A DNA stretch of 64,000 nt from Linanthus parryae (lineage: Eukaryota > Streptophyta > Magnoliopsida > Ericales > Polemoniaceae), in the NCBI GenBank assembly GCA_023055425.1, contig JALGPY010000007.1, forward strand, positions 21,710,001-21,774,000. The letters run 5' to 3'. Below the pieces are notes generated by a model. That model was not told the origin of the DNA, made no database searches, and worked only from the letters and a program-made list of their open reading frames with translations. The position numbers and the translations under genes were made by a program. Positions 1 through 11,205 of the stretch are shown in pieces; the stretch's first letter is position 1; every line of letters starts with the position of its first letter.

Positions 1-2156
1 ATACATGGAATCCAGATTTCGATAGAAATTGGGAGGGGTGAAGTGAAACTTAAAAAATGATAATCTAGGCAATGCCATCACTGAAGGTGACTTGAATTCA
101 AAGATCCAGCCACTATACATATGCTGGAGGTACAATTAGTGGCCCTATTCAGGAGTAAAGAACTCAGGACTTTAATGCTGGCTCTCAATATACCGAACTC
201 TGCCATCCTTGAGGGCTGCCCACCACTGAAACATGGCTCTTCTGTTACGGGCAATACAAGTCGAAGTGAAGTGTGCAACAAAGTAGAGCAACTTGAAGCT
301 CGGTTCAGGAAATTGATGGGTAAAGCTTTCAACTTTGTCTTCTCTACTTTACTCTATCTCTTCCATTCAATCATTCCTCCTCTATTCTTCATTCGTATGT
401 CATGATCTTCTCAATTATGTAGGTTTTTGTTAACCAAGGGACTTGGTTACGTTCTAATAGAGCCGGATATCTTGCTTTTGACAAACAGGCTCCTTTAATC
501 GCTGGAGTTTCAATTTTGAGGTCCCGTCTTTCCTTATGTTTGCTCATATAGGAATATAGGCACCTGAAGTGGTCCTGTCCTCTGATAAAGACATATAAGC
601 ACATGTTTCCATTTGGGGAAATGCCCCCTCGAAATTTAGCATTCTATGTTCTCTGAATTAAAGTTTGGTGATTTTAACAAGGCGACACACTGATTGAAAG
701 AAAGAACTGTAGGCATTATATATTTTCAATAGCAAATTATCTCTTAGAGAGAGGTCAATGAGAAAGTGAGACGCAATCAGAAGCTTCTAGGCCCAAATAC
801 ATGGTTAGCTGGAGGAAAGCTAATCAAAGATGACATCTGCTCATCTATTTTCCAGTGTGATATCTCTTTTGTTGGAACAAAACCAAAATTGGTTATCTTG
901 ACACCATTGCTGGCAAAGGGTATGCATAATCTATATCCAGCCAGCAAACAGATGCCGTGGAGGTGGAATTAGTACCTGAATCTAAATTGTTAAGCCAGAT
1001 AAAAGCCGACATATGATGATGTTGTCCAACTTAGCCAAATTCCGCACTAGTTGTTGGCAACCCACAACTAAATGGTGTCTCTTCTCTTGCGCCATAAAAG
1101 TGGACGGTGATGTCGGTATAGCAAACGTGAAAGTCGATTGCACAGTTGATTGGTACTGGGAACAGTTCTAGCTTTTTCTTCTCTGATTAATTTCGTCTCT
1201 TCTGATCGATAATTTTCTCTATTCTTCGCTCTTACGTCACGCTCTTTTCCATTATGCCCGTTCTCGTCTTTATTAGTTAAGGTACTTTGTTAAATCTCTA
1301 TTGCGTCGGTTAGTAGTTTACTTTTCATCACCAGAGTCCTCAAAGGCATTCATGTGTTTCAGTTTCTGTTAATATTTTTTTGATACGTTTTCTAATATTC
1401 AAGAAGCCATGGTGCCTGAACACATGGTAATATAGCTATTTCGATATTGTTAACAACACCTGGGTTCTTCATTTTTTGTTTTCTTCTCTGCTATAAAAAG
1501 ACGATGAGTTGGGCTTTGCCCATTTTACTTTCTCCATAACGTGTTGGATGGAATCTAAGACGGGCGGGGAAAACTGAAACATGACTTCAATTGAGGGGTC
1601 CAAGATATGAGTCCCTAGATAGATTTGGACCATATTGAGAGGGTGCCGGGATGTTAATGGTCACCAACTGGACACCCACTCACAAGGGGCACAAGGATTA
1701 CAATTTAGTCCCCAAGCTGAGCAGTGTTTCATGTTATTTTAGTTCTTGTACTCTCAGTCAACAATAGTCTCATTTACTTCAACACGTTCTTGTATTAACT
1801 TGGGAGGCTGAAAGGAAACTGATTAAGAGGATTTGAATTGATAATCAGTTTGGAGAACACCAAGTTCTGCAATTGATCCAAAGATTGTTATCTTGTCAGA
1901 TAATCTGTCACAAGAAGGGAAGGTATAGATTCTTGTGGGGTCACGATCATCTCCCATTTAGAAATTTATTTTTCGCTGATTAGGTCTTGTACATGAAATC
2001 ATCATCCCTCTCTCCGTGCTGCACAAAAATCTTCCAGCCGTGAAGATTGATTTTGGTTTGTCCTCGTGAAAATATGTTTTTCTGAAATTTTGAGGTGACA
2101 TGTTCTTTCTTCGCTTGCATTCATGGTGTACTAAAAGTCTCCCATTTTAACTGCAG
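1..2156. other. No assignable gene; possible intron or flank
   Basis: Only short open frames occur here, for example around 121-405 and 766-972, and I recognise none of them as a known domain. The last bases before 2157 read as a pyrimidine-rich tract ending in CAG, so the right part could be intron of the kinase exon that follows. No other kinase exon could be read in this interval. Confidence 0.4.
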
Positions 2157-2315
2157 AACCTGATAATGCAGCATGTGGATCACTCTGCTGGTGATCTGAT
2201 TGATCTTTTGCAAGGACTTCTTCGTTATGACCCAGCAGATAGGCTTACAGCAAGGGAAGCTCTGGCACACCCTTTCTTCACTAGAGATATGAGAAGGTTT
2301 GGCTATCTTTTGTAA
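2157..2315 (+). pseudogene. Orphan terminal exon of a LAMMER (AFC/CLK-type) protein kinase
   Basis: After a good acceptor (tgcag at 2152-2156), 52 codons read through to TAA. They include MQHVDHSAGDLIDLL, LLRYDP, LTAREAL and HPFFTRD, which match the end of the kinase domain in plant AFC1/AFC2-type LAMMER kinases as I recall them. These kinases phosphorylate SR splicing factors. The family's catalytic loop and EHLAMMER motif should lie in upstream exons, but no such exon is visible in the 2.1 kb before it. The gene either starts outside the window with a long intron, or this is an orphan duplicated exon. The tail after RDMRR differs from the family ending, or could mark a missed splice donor. 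The sequence after the exon matches the duplicated unit seen near 30.1 kb. Confidence 0.7.
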
Positions 2316-3736
2316 TTAGGTCATGCCTATTGTTTTTGTCGGTGGTGCGCGGTGTTAGTTGAGTTAAAAGAAAAATAATTATTGATGCCATGGACTGTTT
2401 TGTCTAACAAGACTTGTACCTATGGTATTCTGCTTGTACTCTGTATAGGATAGTTCTATATTGCTGCTGTATTGGGCAAGTGACCTGAAAAATCTGTGGT
2501 CGAGTTTGTGTTCAGTGACTAAGAAGGCTTCCTGATATTTGCTGTTATGCTCTTTGTTATTTATGTTCATTGATGTTTCTAACTATATTGGAATGGGAAG
2601 AGGACAGGTTGCGGAGTTAGTCATACTGCGGAGTTAGTCATACTGGGGGCTTCAATGGATACTGGCTTGAAAACACTGTAAGTTGACAAGAAAATTCCTC
2701 CTTATGTTGGAATCTTTGACTTGGGGTCTGAAAGAAAACCAGGAACAAGAGAAGAATATCTTTGAAATTTAAAATGTTCCCCAAGTGATTAGTTTATGGA
2801 AAAGAAAAAAGAAATCATTTTCACAGCTGATTTTGTTTTATGAACGCCTTCTTTTTTTTTTTACATCTGTTAAGTTTTGTTTCATGTTAACTGAGCACTG
2901 AGGGCATCCCTTTTAAATTTCGTGCTTTTATGCAATTTGTCACCAGTGATAAAGGAGACGGTCACTTTGGCTTTTTTGACATTTTCTTGAATTAGAACTT
3001 ATGTGAAAGTAAGAAACCGCCTGCTTTTAAGTCAATTTTTGAGACTTGGTTATGAAAGGCAGGGGTATCTTGGGGTTCAGTTTAGGGATAGATGGTTTCT
3101 GTTTTGGATGAAAAGGAAGTTTGTTTTAACAGTGCTCGGGTCAGGACAACCACCAAGAATATATCATGGATGGATGTTTCTGGTCTTTATTGCTTCTGAA
3201 TTTCTGAGTGCAAGTGAAGTTGTTGTTGCAACAACTTCGGTACTCATCCAAAATACTCGTTTGGACGGCAAACTTTTCAGTCTGCAGGAAAGACAGGTGG
3301 GGAGTGGGGTGTGAGGGATAAAGCACACACTCAATGTTCAATTAGTGCATCTCAGTCGCTCTTCCGAACTCTCACAGGCTCACAACACCTCTTTTCATTC
3401 GCTCCTCCGAACTCTCCCAGGCTCACAGAAACTCTTTTCCAGTATATAAACCGCAGACATCTTTTAAACGACACATATACCCCTATGTTTGCCATACTTT
3501 TATAGTGGTATATTTTTATTAACTACACGAATGTCTCGGCTGATTCCGTAATTCTTGTACTTAGTGCTCCCCATGTTATTAGCTTTGCACTGAATTTTGC
3601 CCTGGATATTCATAACTCCGCCGTTGAGTTGTGTCATTCCGTATTCGACCGTGTGCTTAACCTCCACTAGCTGTTCTAAGCTTTTCGGGAAGACACATGT
3701 TGGCTGGAGCAGCAAGTATCTGGAAGGGTGTTAGGA
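2316..3736. repeat. Arm of segmental duplication plus unassigned flank
   Basis: About 2400-2575 resembles about 30085-30215; both carry the phrases gacttgta, gttcagtgactaa or gtattcagtaactaa, and aaggcttc. The rest has no recognised gene. At 3358-3440 a roughly 41-bp sequence (gctc[t/c]tccgaactctc... ...ctctttt) occurs twice in tandem, just before a TATA-like tatataaa (3442-3449). That could be promoter-like, but nothing coding follows. Confidence 0.4.
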
Positions 3737-4001
3737 CAGGGCCGAGCCATTAAGGGTCCTGGGGTCACCTGTCCATTTTTTTTTTCAAAAACTACTGAAA
3801 CTCCATTATTTTGGAGCAATTTTAGCACTAAAAAATTCTCATTTTTTTTTCAAAAAATTCTCCTTGTTTTGGTAACATATATTTGTTTGTGTCCTTAAAT
3901 AAATACAACCCCCCCCCCCCCCCCTTTTATTTGACATTTCTACGTGATTTTTTTCTTTTTTTTTGTGACACTCCTCTACTCAAATCTTGGCTCCGCCACT
4001 G
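3737..4001. mobile_element. hAT-type MITE with 8-bp target duplication
   Basis: The element begins CAGGGCCGAGCC and ends GGCTCCGCCACTG, imperfect inverted termini of the common plant cagtggcggagcc type. The flanks are tgttagga (3729-3736) and tattagga (4002-4009), a 7/8 match, as expected for the 8-bp duplications made by hAT transposases. The interior is A/T-rich with a run of about 16 C at 3909-3924 and has no open frame, so it is non-autonomous. Confidence 0.65.
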
Positions 4002-4434
4002 TATTAGGACACAGCCCGTGCAAACTCGTGGTCCATGCAGAGCGTCTTCAGTGTAATTTCCTTCATTCTTGTTAGGAGGAGATACCAAAATGTGGAACTT
4101 AGTTCCAAAAACACCGTAATTCTGTCGTTTACAGCAATAATATTAAATTATGGAGCTTTTAAAACCTCGCGTAAACATGAGATTTTATGGAATGAATCCT
4201 CATCTTGAATATGAGATTTTAGCATGTTGTGCACCCGGGCGTGCCTGAGATTTCTATACATGCTCGTGCTGCCCAACATGTACAACACGAGGTTTCAGAT
4301 TTTGGTATTTTGGAGACCAGAGTGCAGTATTTCGGTACCTTTCTATTGTAAGGTTAGTGTGCATTTTTGTGCATTAATTTACCGACCTAAACTCCCGTGC
4401 ATTATCATTAGGTTATTAGCATTGGTACAATGTG

Positions 4435-4765
4435 CACATTTAAAGACAGAAGGTGAGATTTTCATCTTTATTGGTCCACCACTATCCTTCTCATAGTCCT
4501 TTGAATAGTTGAACTTCATTCGTGAAAACAAGATTTTCCGTTTTAACCTTAACTTTGCAAACCTAAGAAATCTCGGCGGATATCGCAACTTTGTTGTGCA
4601 AAAGGCAACAGAGCAGTAAAATGTAACTCTTCTCGTCTATTCAATATCCCACTTGCAAGTATGTTTACGGAAACAATCACATAGAAGTTCAAAAGCAAAA
4701 CCTGTTACTGTCAATCTGTAAAGCATTGCAAATAAGTATACATGATCTTTTCTCAAAAGAAAATA
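4435..4765 (+). repeat. Segmental-duplication block, H part
   Basis: This stretch aligns by eye with about 34385-34715 in the same order (gacagaa.gtgagatt, tcatcttta, gttgaacttcatt, cacttgc, atgtttacgg, atcttttctcaaaag). It also aligns in part with 30230-30350, and inverted with 58590-58735. There is no coding content. The copy is cut at 4766 by a hairpin element. Confidence 0.6.
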
Positions 4766-5052
4766 GGCAAAATTGCACCGGAGGTATCCAAAGTTTGCCA
4801 AAACGAGCAAATAGGTTCCCAAATTTCGAAAACGAGCACCACAGGTCCCAAATTTTGGATTTTCGAGCATATAGGTACCCTTCCGTTATCTTTCCGTTAA
4901 AATTGGACGGAAAATTATAAAAAGATTTTTTTACCCCTTATTTTCACCTCACACTTCTTTTAAAATACAAGTTTTACTAAAAATCTAAAAAATAATTAAA
5001 AATATAATTTACTAATTTATAATCCAATATATTTCATCAAAATTACATATTT

Positions 5053-5220
5053 TGGTAAAATACACTTTGCTCCCTTCACTTTTGACGAAATACCAGAATG
5101 GCACATAAGGGAACTTTTCTATTCTTTTTTCCGTTACAGGGAGGTATGTGGAATTGTTAATTTGTCAAGGAACATTCTGGTATTTTTTCAAAAGTGAAGG
5201 GAGCAAAGTGTCTTTTACCC
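5053..5220. mobile_element. Nested 168-bp foldback MITE with 9-bp target duplication
   Basis: The left arm (ggtaaaatacactttgctcc...) and right arm (...gggagcaaagtgtcttttaccc) are inverted copies over about 55 bp. The flanks are tacatattt at 5044-5052 and 5221-5229, an exact 9-bp duplication typical of Mutator-like transposition. It lies inside the left arm of element A, so it inserted later. Its termini belong to the gggtaaaagacA/C set also seen at 15960, 17578, 46130, 46533 and 63846. Confidence 0.75.
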
Positions 5221-5295
5221 TACATATTTTACATCATTTCAAGATATGAAAAATGTTTTCAGTAACATATATCCGTCAATCTTAAAGTCTTTAAT

Positions 5296-5296
5296 T

Positions 5297-5331
<35 letters not shown>

Positions 5332-5337
5332 TTTTTT
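5296..5337. repeat. (ATTT)n microsatellite
   Basis: About nine tandem units of ATTT followed by a T run, inside the left half of hairpin element A. Confidence 0.9.
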
Positions 5338-6887
5338 TCTAAGAAAAATCTCAAAACTTTATAATTTCACATGTATTATTTTAATAAAACAATAACATAC
5401 AAGAATCGTTGTTCATTTTAACAACTTAAAAAAGACTTGATACCAGACATTCTTGAATAGCTTTTATTGTAATGATTTGTATTTTTCATGCAAATCTAAA
5501 AGAGATTATTGTATAAAATGCACAAAGATACTTGTATGTTATTGTTTCTTAAAAAATACATGAAAAATTATGAAATTTGGGATTCTTTTTAAACATTGTT
5601 AAAGATATTAAAGACTTTAAGATTGACGGATATGTGTTAATAAAAACATATTTATATCTTGAAATGACGTAAAAATATGTAATTTTGATAAAAATATATA
5701 GCATTATCTTATATATATATCAAATTATTAAATTAAAATTTTATTTTTTTTAACTTTTTTTAGATTTTTTAGTAAAACTTGTATTTTAAAAAAAAGTTGT
5801 AGATGAAAATAAAGGGTACAAAAGTCCTTTTATAATTTTCCGTCCAATGTTAACAGAAAGTTAACGGAAGGGTACCCATTTGCTCAAAAAATCAAAATTT
5901 GAGACCTGTGGTGCTCGATTTTGAAATTTGAGTACCTACTTGCTCGTTTTGGCAAACTTTGGGTACCTCCGGTGTAATTTAGCCTACTTCTTATTAGTAC
6001 CAGCATCCATCGTTATTCAAAGTTGTCATTCACTCCAATTCTCCTTCACTTCCCTACTGAATCAAACAGAGAGCTTTTAAAAATTCTCTCTGTGATTGGA
6101 GATGCAGAATGGTGATTTCTCAGGTTTATTACACCCAAATCGCGTTTCTCATGGAGTGATCATGAGAGGACCCAGAGTTGGAGAAGTTATGGCAAGACAT
6201 CGATGACTATTGTGCTTCTGACGAAACACATAGCATTCCGAAAACAAGTTATCCTCTTGCAGCTGATGATGGTAACTCTAAGCGCAGTTTGGTTTTTGCA
6301 ATGAAAGAAGTGCATGTTGGATTGAGGTCTTATGGTGGGAAAGCTGTTGGACATCAAACCCTAGAAGTGCCCTCTGGACAGAAAGCATTGGCCCTTAAAC
6401 ATGGAGTTACAAAGAAAAGGTACAATAGGCCGACTGTTACTGATGTTTCTTTGGCTAATGGAAGTGGCAAGACTTATGCTACAGGTGAGAAACTTATGTC
6501 CCACAAAAATGGTCAGCTTTCAACTTTGGTAGGAAAAAGAAGATTGGAGGATACTGGCTTTGAGGAAACAAACCAGTTCCTCTTTCTGTATCATCAAAGG
6601 TGATACAAGTTACGAATCTCTACCAGTAGTTCGTGACGCTACGAAAAATCTACGAATACGAGAAATAAACTGAATAAATTCAAAAACAATTCTTATTCCA
6701 TGACTAGAAATACTGACCAAGCTACAATATAAATATTACTCTTAATCCTAACCTAGATTTTTACGGGCCAAGCCCGGTCTACTATTAACTAATTAAACTA
6801 ATTAATAAAATCAAATAAATAATTAATGACTCATTGGATAAATAAAATACTAATTATCTAATTAACGATTATAATAACGAGCAAGCA

Positions 6888-7901
6888 GGCACCAGAGATA
6901 CCCAAAGTTTGCCAAAACGAGCAAGCAGGTACCCAAATTTCAAAATCGAGCACCACATGTCTCAAACTTTGGATTTTCGAGCAAGTAGGTACCCTTCCGT
7001 TAACTTTCCGTTAACTTTGGACGGAAAATTGTAAAAAGACTTGTATACCCCTTATTTTCACCTCATATTTTTTTTGCCAAATTACAAGTTTCACTTAAAA
7101 TCTAAAAAAATAAAAAAAAATTATTAATTTGATATATGTAAGATAATGCAATATATTTCATAAAAATTACATATTTTTACATCATTTTAAGATATGAAAA
7201 ATGTTTTCATTAACATATATACGTCAATCTTAAAGTCTTTTTAACCTTTTTTTAACAACTTTTAAAAAAAATCTCAAAACTTCATAATTCACTTGTATTT
7301 TTAAATAAAACAATAACATACAATTATATTTGTGCATTTTAACAACTTACACAAGAGTTGATACCAGACATTCTTGAGTAGTTTTTTGTTGTAATAATTT
7401 GTATTTTTCATGCAATTGTAAAAGATACTATTGTATAAAATATACAAAGATACTTTATGTTATTGTTTCTTAAAAAATACATGAAATTATGAAATTTGAG
7501 ATCTTTTTAAACACTATTAAGAAAATTAAAGATTTTAAGATTGACGGATATGTGTTAATAAAAACATATTTCATATCTTGAAATGATGTAAAAATATGTA
7601 ATCATAATAAAATATATTGCATTTTCTTACATATATTAAATTATTAAATTAAAATTTTATTTTATTTTTAACTTTTTTAGATTTTTAATAAAAACTTGTA
7701 TTTAAAAAAAATGTTGGAGGTGAAAATAAGGGGTACAAAAGTCTCTTTATAATTTTCCGTCCAATGTTAACGGAAAGTTAACGGAAGGGTACCTACTTGC
7801 TCGAAAATCCAAAGTTTGAGACCTGCGGTGCTCGATTTAGAAATTTGGGTACCTACTTGCTCGTTTTGGCAAACTTTGGGTGCCTCCGGTGCAATTTAGC
7901 C
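6888..7901. mobile_element. Long-hairpin MULE-type element B
   Basis: Same family as element A: gaggtacccaaagtttgcc-like left terminus, complementary right terminus ending ggtgcaatttagcc, and matching inner arms with the same ggacggaaaa and tttcacctc blocks. The extreme left terminus is degraded and no target duplication is clear. It sits within the solo LTR of 6601-9082. There is no open frame. Confidence 0.65.
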
Positions 7902-7913
7902 TAATTATTATAT

Positions 7914-9040
7914 GGCAAAATTGCACCGGAGGTACCCATATTTTGCCAAAACCGGCAAGTGGGTACCCAAAATTTCAAATCGTGCACCACGGGTACCTAA
8001 ATTTTCAAAATCGTGCACCGGAGGTACCCAACGCCAACTGCCGTTAACTTTCCGTTAACTTTCCATCCAAATTGGACGGAAAAGTGCAAAAAGACTATTG
8101 TACCCTTTATTTCACCTCCAACTTTTTTTAAAATACAAGTGTTACTAACAAATTTAAAAAAATTTAAAAAATAAAATTTTAATTAAATAATTAGATATAT
8201 ATAAGTTAAAGCAATATATTTCATCAAAATTACATATTTTTACATCATTTCAAGATATGAAATATGTTTTTATTAACATATATTTGTCAATCTTAAAGTT
8301 TTGAAATTTTTTTAAACAAAAATATCAAAATTTCATAATCTAATAATAGAAAATTAACGGAAGGGTACATGTGAAATTATCAAAGATACTTGTATGTTAT
8401 TGTTTTATTAAAAAAAATTCATGTGAAATCATGAAATTTTAAGATTTAAAAAAAAAAATTGTTAAAAAAAAGTTAAAAGAATTTGAGATTGACGGATATA
8501 CGTCAATAAAAACAATCTCAAAATTTTATAATTTCACATATTTATTTTTTAATAAAGACGATAACACATAAGTATCTTTGATGTCACATGTACCCTCCCG
8601 TTCATTTTCTATTTTGAGATTATGAAATTTTGATATTTTTGTTAAAAGAAAAATTAAAGACTTTAAGATTGACGGATTTATGTAATAAAAACATATTTCA
8701 TATCTTGAAATAATGTCAAATATATAATTTTGATGAAATATATTGCATTACCTTACATATATCAAATTATTAAATTTATTTTTTATTATTTTTAAATTTT
8801 TTTTGATTCGTTAGTAGCAGTTGTATTTTAGTTGGAGGTGAAAATAATGGGTATAATAGTCTTTTTATATTTTTCCGTCCAATTTGGATGGAAAGTTAAC
8901 GGAAAGTTAACGGCCGTTAGCGTTAGGTACCTCCGGTGCACGATTTTGAAAATTTGGGTACCCATGGTGCACGATTTGAAAATTTGGGTACCTACTTGCC
9001 AGTTTTGGCAAAATATGGGTACCTGCGGTGCAATTTTGCC
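7914..9040. mobile_element. Long-hairpin MULE-type element C with exact 9-bp duplication
   Basis: The element starts GGCAAAATTGCACCGGAGG and ends GGTGCAATTTTGCC. Flanking copies of TTATTATAT occupy 7905-7913 and 9041-9049. A 9-bp duplication with long inverted termini identifies a Mutator-like, non-autonomous element. The arms are complementary over roughly the whole 1.1 kb. It inserted 12 bp from the end of element B, inside the same solo LTR, so it postdates the LTR. Confidence 0.8.
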
Positions 9041-9862
9041 TTATTATATTGTTGACCTGAATCGTAGGATTGACCCGTATCAAAAGGCTTATTGAAAAAT
9101 CCAGTCTCAGACCTTCAAAGTCTGAAGAAATGGAGAAAAGCAAGGGTCCATTGAGAGAACATTCTCGAGTGCAGGAATGCGCCCAAGGAAGATCTCAACT
9201 CTCTACAAAAGGGATCCATTAGCCTCAAGTGGAGAAACAGCCAAAGGAAGATGTCATCATCATCATGTTCATCTAGCCCAAATGAGGATGGCGATCGCGA
9301 AAGCGCAAAAAGGACATTGGATCTCTTCCGAGGCCTTTGTAAAGACCTCATACAAGAAGGACAATTCAAGAGGGTTGATTATAGAGCAGCCATAATTATC
9401 AAAAGGCAAACGGGACTATGTTGATCTTGGAAAATTCAATGGATCTGTTCCAGGTATGGATGTGGGTGATGAGTTTTGCTACAGAATGGAGGTTGCACTT
9501 GTTAGCCTCCATAAGCCTCTAGAAGCGGGGATAGACTTCATGGAGTACGGAACAAATGATATTTGCATTTCAATTGTCACTATTGGATGTGGTGATTACG
9601 GAAACGACATGCAGTATTGCGGTCAAGGAGGAAATGTGGGACGCGGAAAGAAAGAGCCTGAGGATCAAAGGCTTGAGAAAGGTAATCTTGCTCTGAAGAA
9701 CAATATTGCTGCTCAGAATCCAGTTAGGGTAGTCCGAGGTAAGAAAGAAAAAGGAAAGGTTGATTCAGTTCTACGACGGTCTCTACACAGTAAAAACATT
9801 TTGTCCAGAGAAAGCGGCACATGGAAAACTGGTTTTCAAGTTTGAGTTGAGGAGAACTATTA

Positions 9863-11205
9863 GAAAATGTATGGATCGAAGTCAATTTCTTAGTGTAATC
9901 CATAGAGAAATTGAAAAACGTGTTAGGTTGAAAGAGCTTGAAACCAATAAAGTAAATTACTCCCACATTGGTACTCACAAAGGAGGTTGGTAGCTTATAT
10001 TGTATCACACACATGAGTAGTGTACAACTACTAAGGTGTGTGGTGGTCTGTGGTGTTCTTGTGTGCCTTGCACGCACACACACGCGCACCGCCGCCTCGC
10101 CTCGCGTCGGACCGGAGGGCGATTTGGGCGAAATGTCTCGGCGTCTCGCGTATGCAAGGCGACCTGGCGTGCGATTATAAATCAGTTTTTAATCAATTAC
10201 ACACCAGTTTAATTTTGAATTAAATTGTATTAATTGGGAATCAATGCATCAGTTTTGTTTTGTGTATCAAAACTTAAATGTTCTGATGCATAGTCTTTTG
10301 CTGCGAATTTTTGCTTCCGAAATTTTCTCTCCCTCGCTCTGCGGAAAATCCACCCTGCTCGTGAATTCTATGGCGAACTGAGGTGCTGATCGCTGTTGAT
10401 CTTCGGGGTTGCTGTGACAAAGAAGATCGGAGCTGTTTTATCCTGGAAGAATCATCGCCGGCATCTCAACACAGTGTAAGTGGGGGCTATAATCTCTTGA
10501 AGAACAGTCAGAGCTTCTCGCAAGACCTGACGACTCAGCTGTTTCTTTTTCTTGTTACTGATAAAGCTCGGATTAGAGGTATGCCTACTAATTTGCTGTC
10601 TTTTTATCTGTTTCTCATATTTGTGCTTTTTGCCTTCATGTTTTGTTGCTTGTGTTTCCATGGCCATGATTTGTTAAATATGTATGCATGTCTAAAATTC
10701 ACAGTTTTAGCGTTAATCACCAACAAATTCCTGGGCAACCCCAGCTTGGCAGAGAGCAATGGAGGAAGTTGGGGGGTTTTGTCAATCATCGGTTAAGAGT
10801 CAGGTAATGGATTGAAGAAATGGAAGGTTAAATTGTGCCCACAATATCCTCTAGAGAAAAAGTTCATCCAGATTGAAAAGAAAGTCGTGTTCTTATATAC
10901 ATTCATTTTGTTTCAGCTTTAACTTGCTACGATATATTTAAGAAAGGGATAATTAAGTTCGCCTTGACTGCTGATTCAATAAAAACTTGCATATTTTTGT
11001 TTAGAAGATAGTTCCTTTGTTTCTTATTCATCAATCTACTTCCCTAATTGGACTGCTTTGTATTTATCAGCCTACTTAATTTATTTAACAACATTTTTGA
11101 GATCCAATTATATGGTAATTTAACACTTAGGAGAAAAAAAGTTATTCACTAATTTATTCAAATGAGTGATATTTATCCTTCTATTAGATCTAAATGTTTA
11201 ATTCC
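9863..11205. other. Unassigned interval with a GC-rich patch
   Basis: About 10070-10160 is GC-rich (cgcgcaccgccgcctcgcc..., tctcggcgtctcgcg) in otherwise A/T-rich DNA. At 10383-10796 there is an open frame of 137 codons with no recognised domain and a hydrophobic C-terminal half. Either could be LTR or gene debris. No splice-supported gene could be built. Confidence 0.3.

Larger units (their letters stand above)
4766..5984. mobile_element. Long-hairpin MULE-type element A
   Basis: The element starts GGCAAAATTGCACCGGAGGTA and ends in the diverged complement (tacctccggtgtaatttagcc). The two arms stay complementary inwards for several hundred bases. They pass through the same landmarks: gagcaccac, tccgttaactttcc, a ggacggaaaa block, tttcacctc, a tttagtaaa block and a gacggatat block. 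The element is therefore almost entirely one inverted repeat, with no transposase frame. No clean target duplication was found, so it is older or rearranged. A second MITE is nested at 5053-5220. Confidence 0.65.
6601..9082 (-). mobile_element. Solo LTR (about 332 bp net) carrying two nested MULE hairpins
   Basis: On the minus strand the LTR starts TGATACGGGTCAATCC (9082 downwards) and ends ...TTGTATCA at 6601. The target duplication is AAAGG at both 6596-6600 and 9083-9087. Removing the two hairpin elements leaves about 332 bp (6601-6887, 7902-7913 and 9050-9082). That equals the 331 bp of the related solo LTR at 35685-36015, which also starts TGATACGGGT. No internal retrotransposon sequence remains, as expected after LTR-LTR recombination. 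The insertion interrupts the SUVH-type reading frame. Confidence 0.75.
6102..9862 (+). pseudogene. SUVH-type histone methyltransferase remnant (N-terminus plus SRA/YDG domain), split by a solo LTR
   Basis: A frame begins at the ATG at 6102, shifts near 6175, and runs to 6600. A solo LTR with its nested elements (6601-9082) follows, and the same frame resumes at 9083 (LIEKSSLRP...) until TAG at 9220-9222. From about 9250 another frame reads NEDGDRESAKRTLDLF and, after a shift near 9405, DVGDEF, AGIDFMEY, GQGGNVG, KKEPEDQRLEKGNLALKN and NPVRVVRG. After a further shift near 9760 it reads YDGLYTV and GKLVFKFELRR. These are landmarks of the SRA (YDG, PF02182) domain of SUVH proteins, which binds methylated DNA in plant H3K9 methyltransferases. 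Nothing resembling the pre-SET, SET or post-SET domains follows, so the catalytic part is missing. The N-terminal 140 codons have no recognised domain; I join them to the SRA part because the frame continues across the LTR. A functional product is very unlikely. Confidence 0.75.

Noticed and set aside
4766..9040. The repeated 20-60-bp spaced motifs as a CRISPR-like or satellite array
   Set aside because: The repetition is explained by inverted arms of four related transposable elements, and the host is a plant.
10383..10796. 137-codon open frame with hydrophobic C-terminus
   Set aside because: No recognised family, no supporting splice signals, and the start is arbitrary; kept only as part of an unassigned interval.
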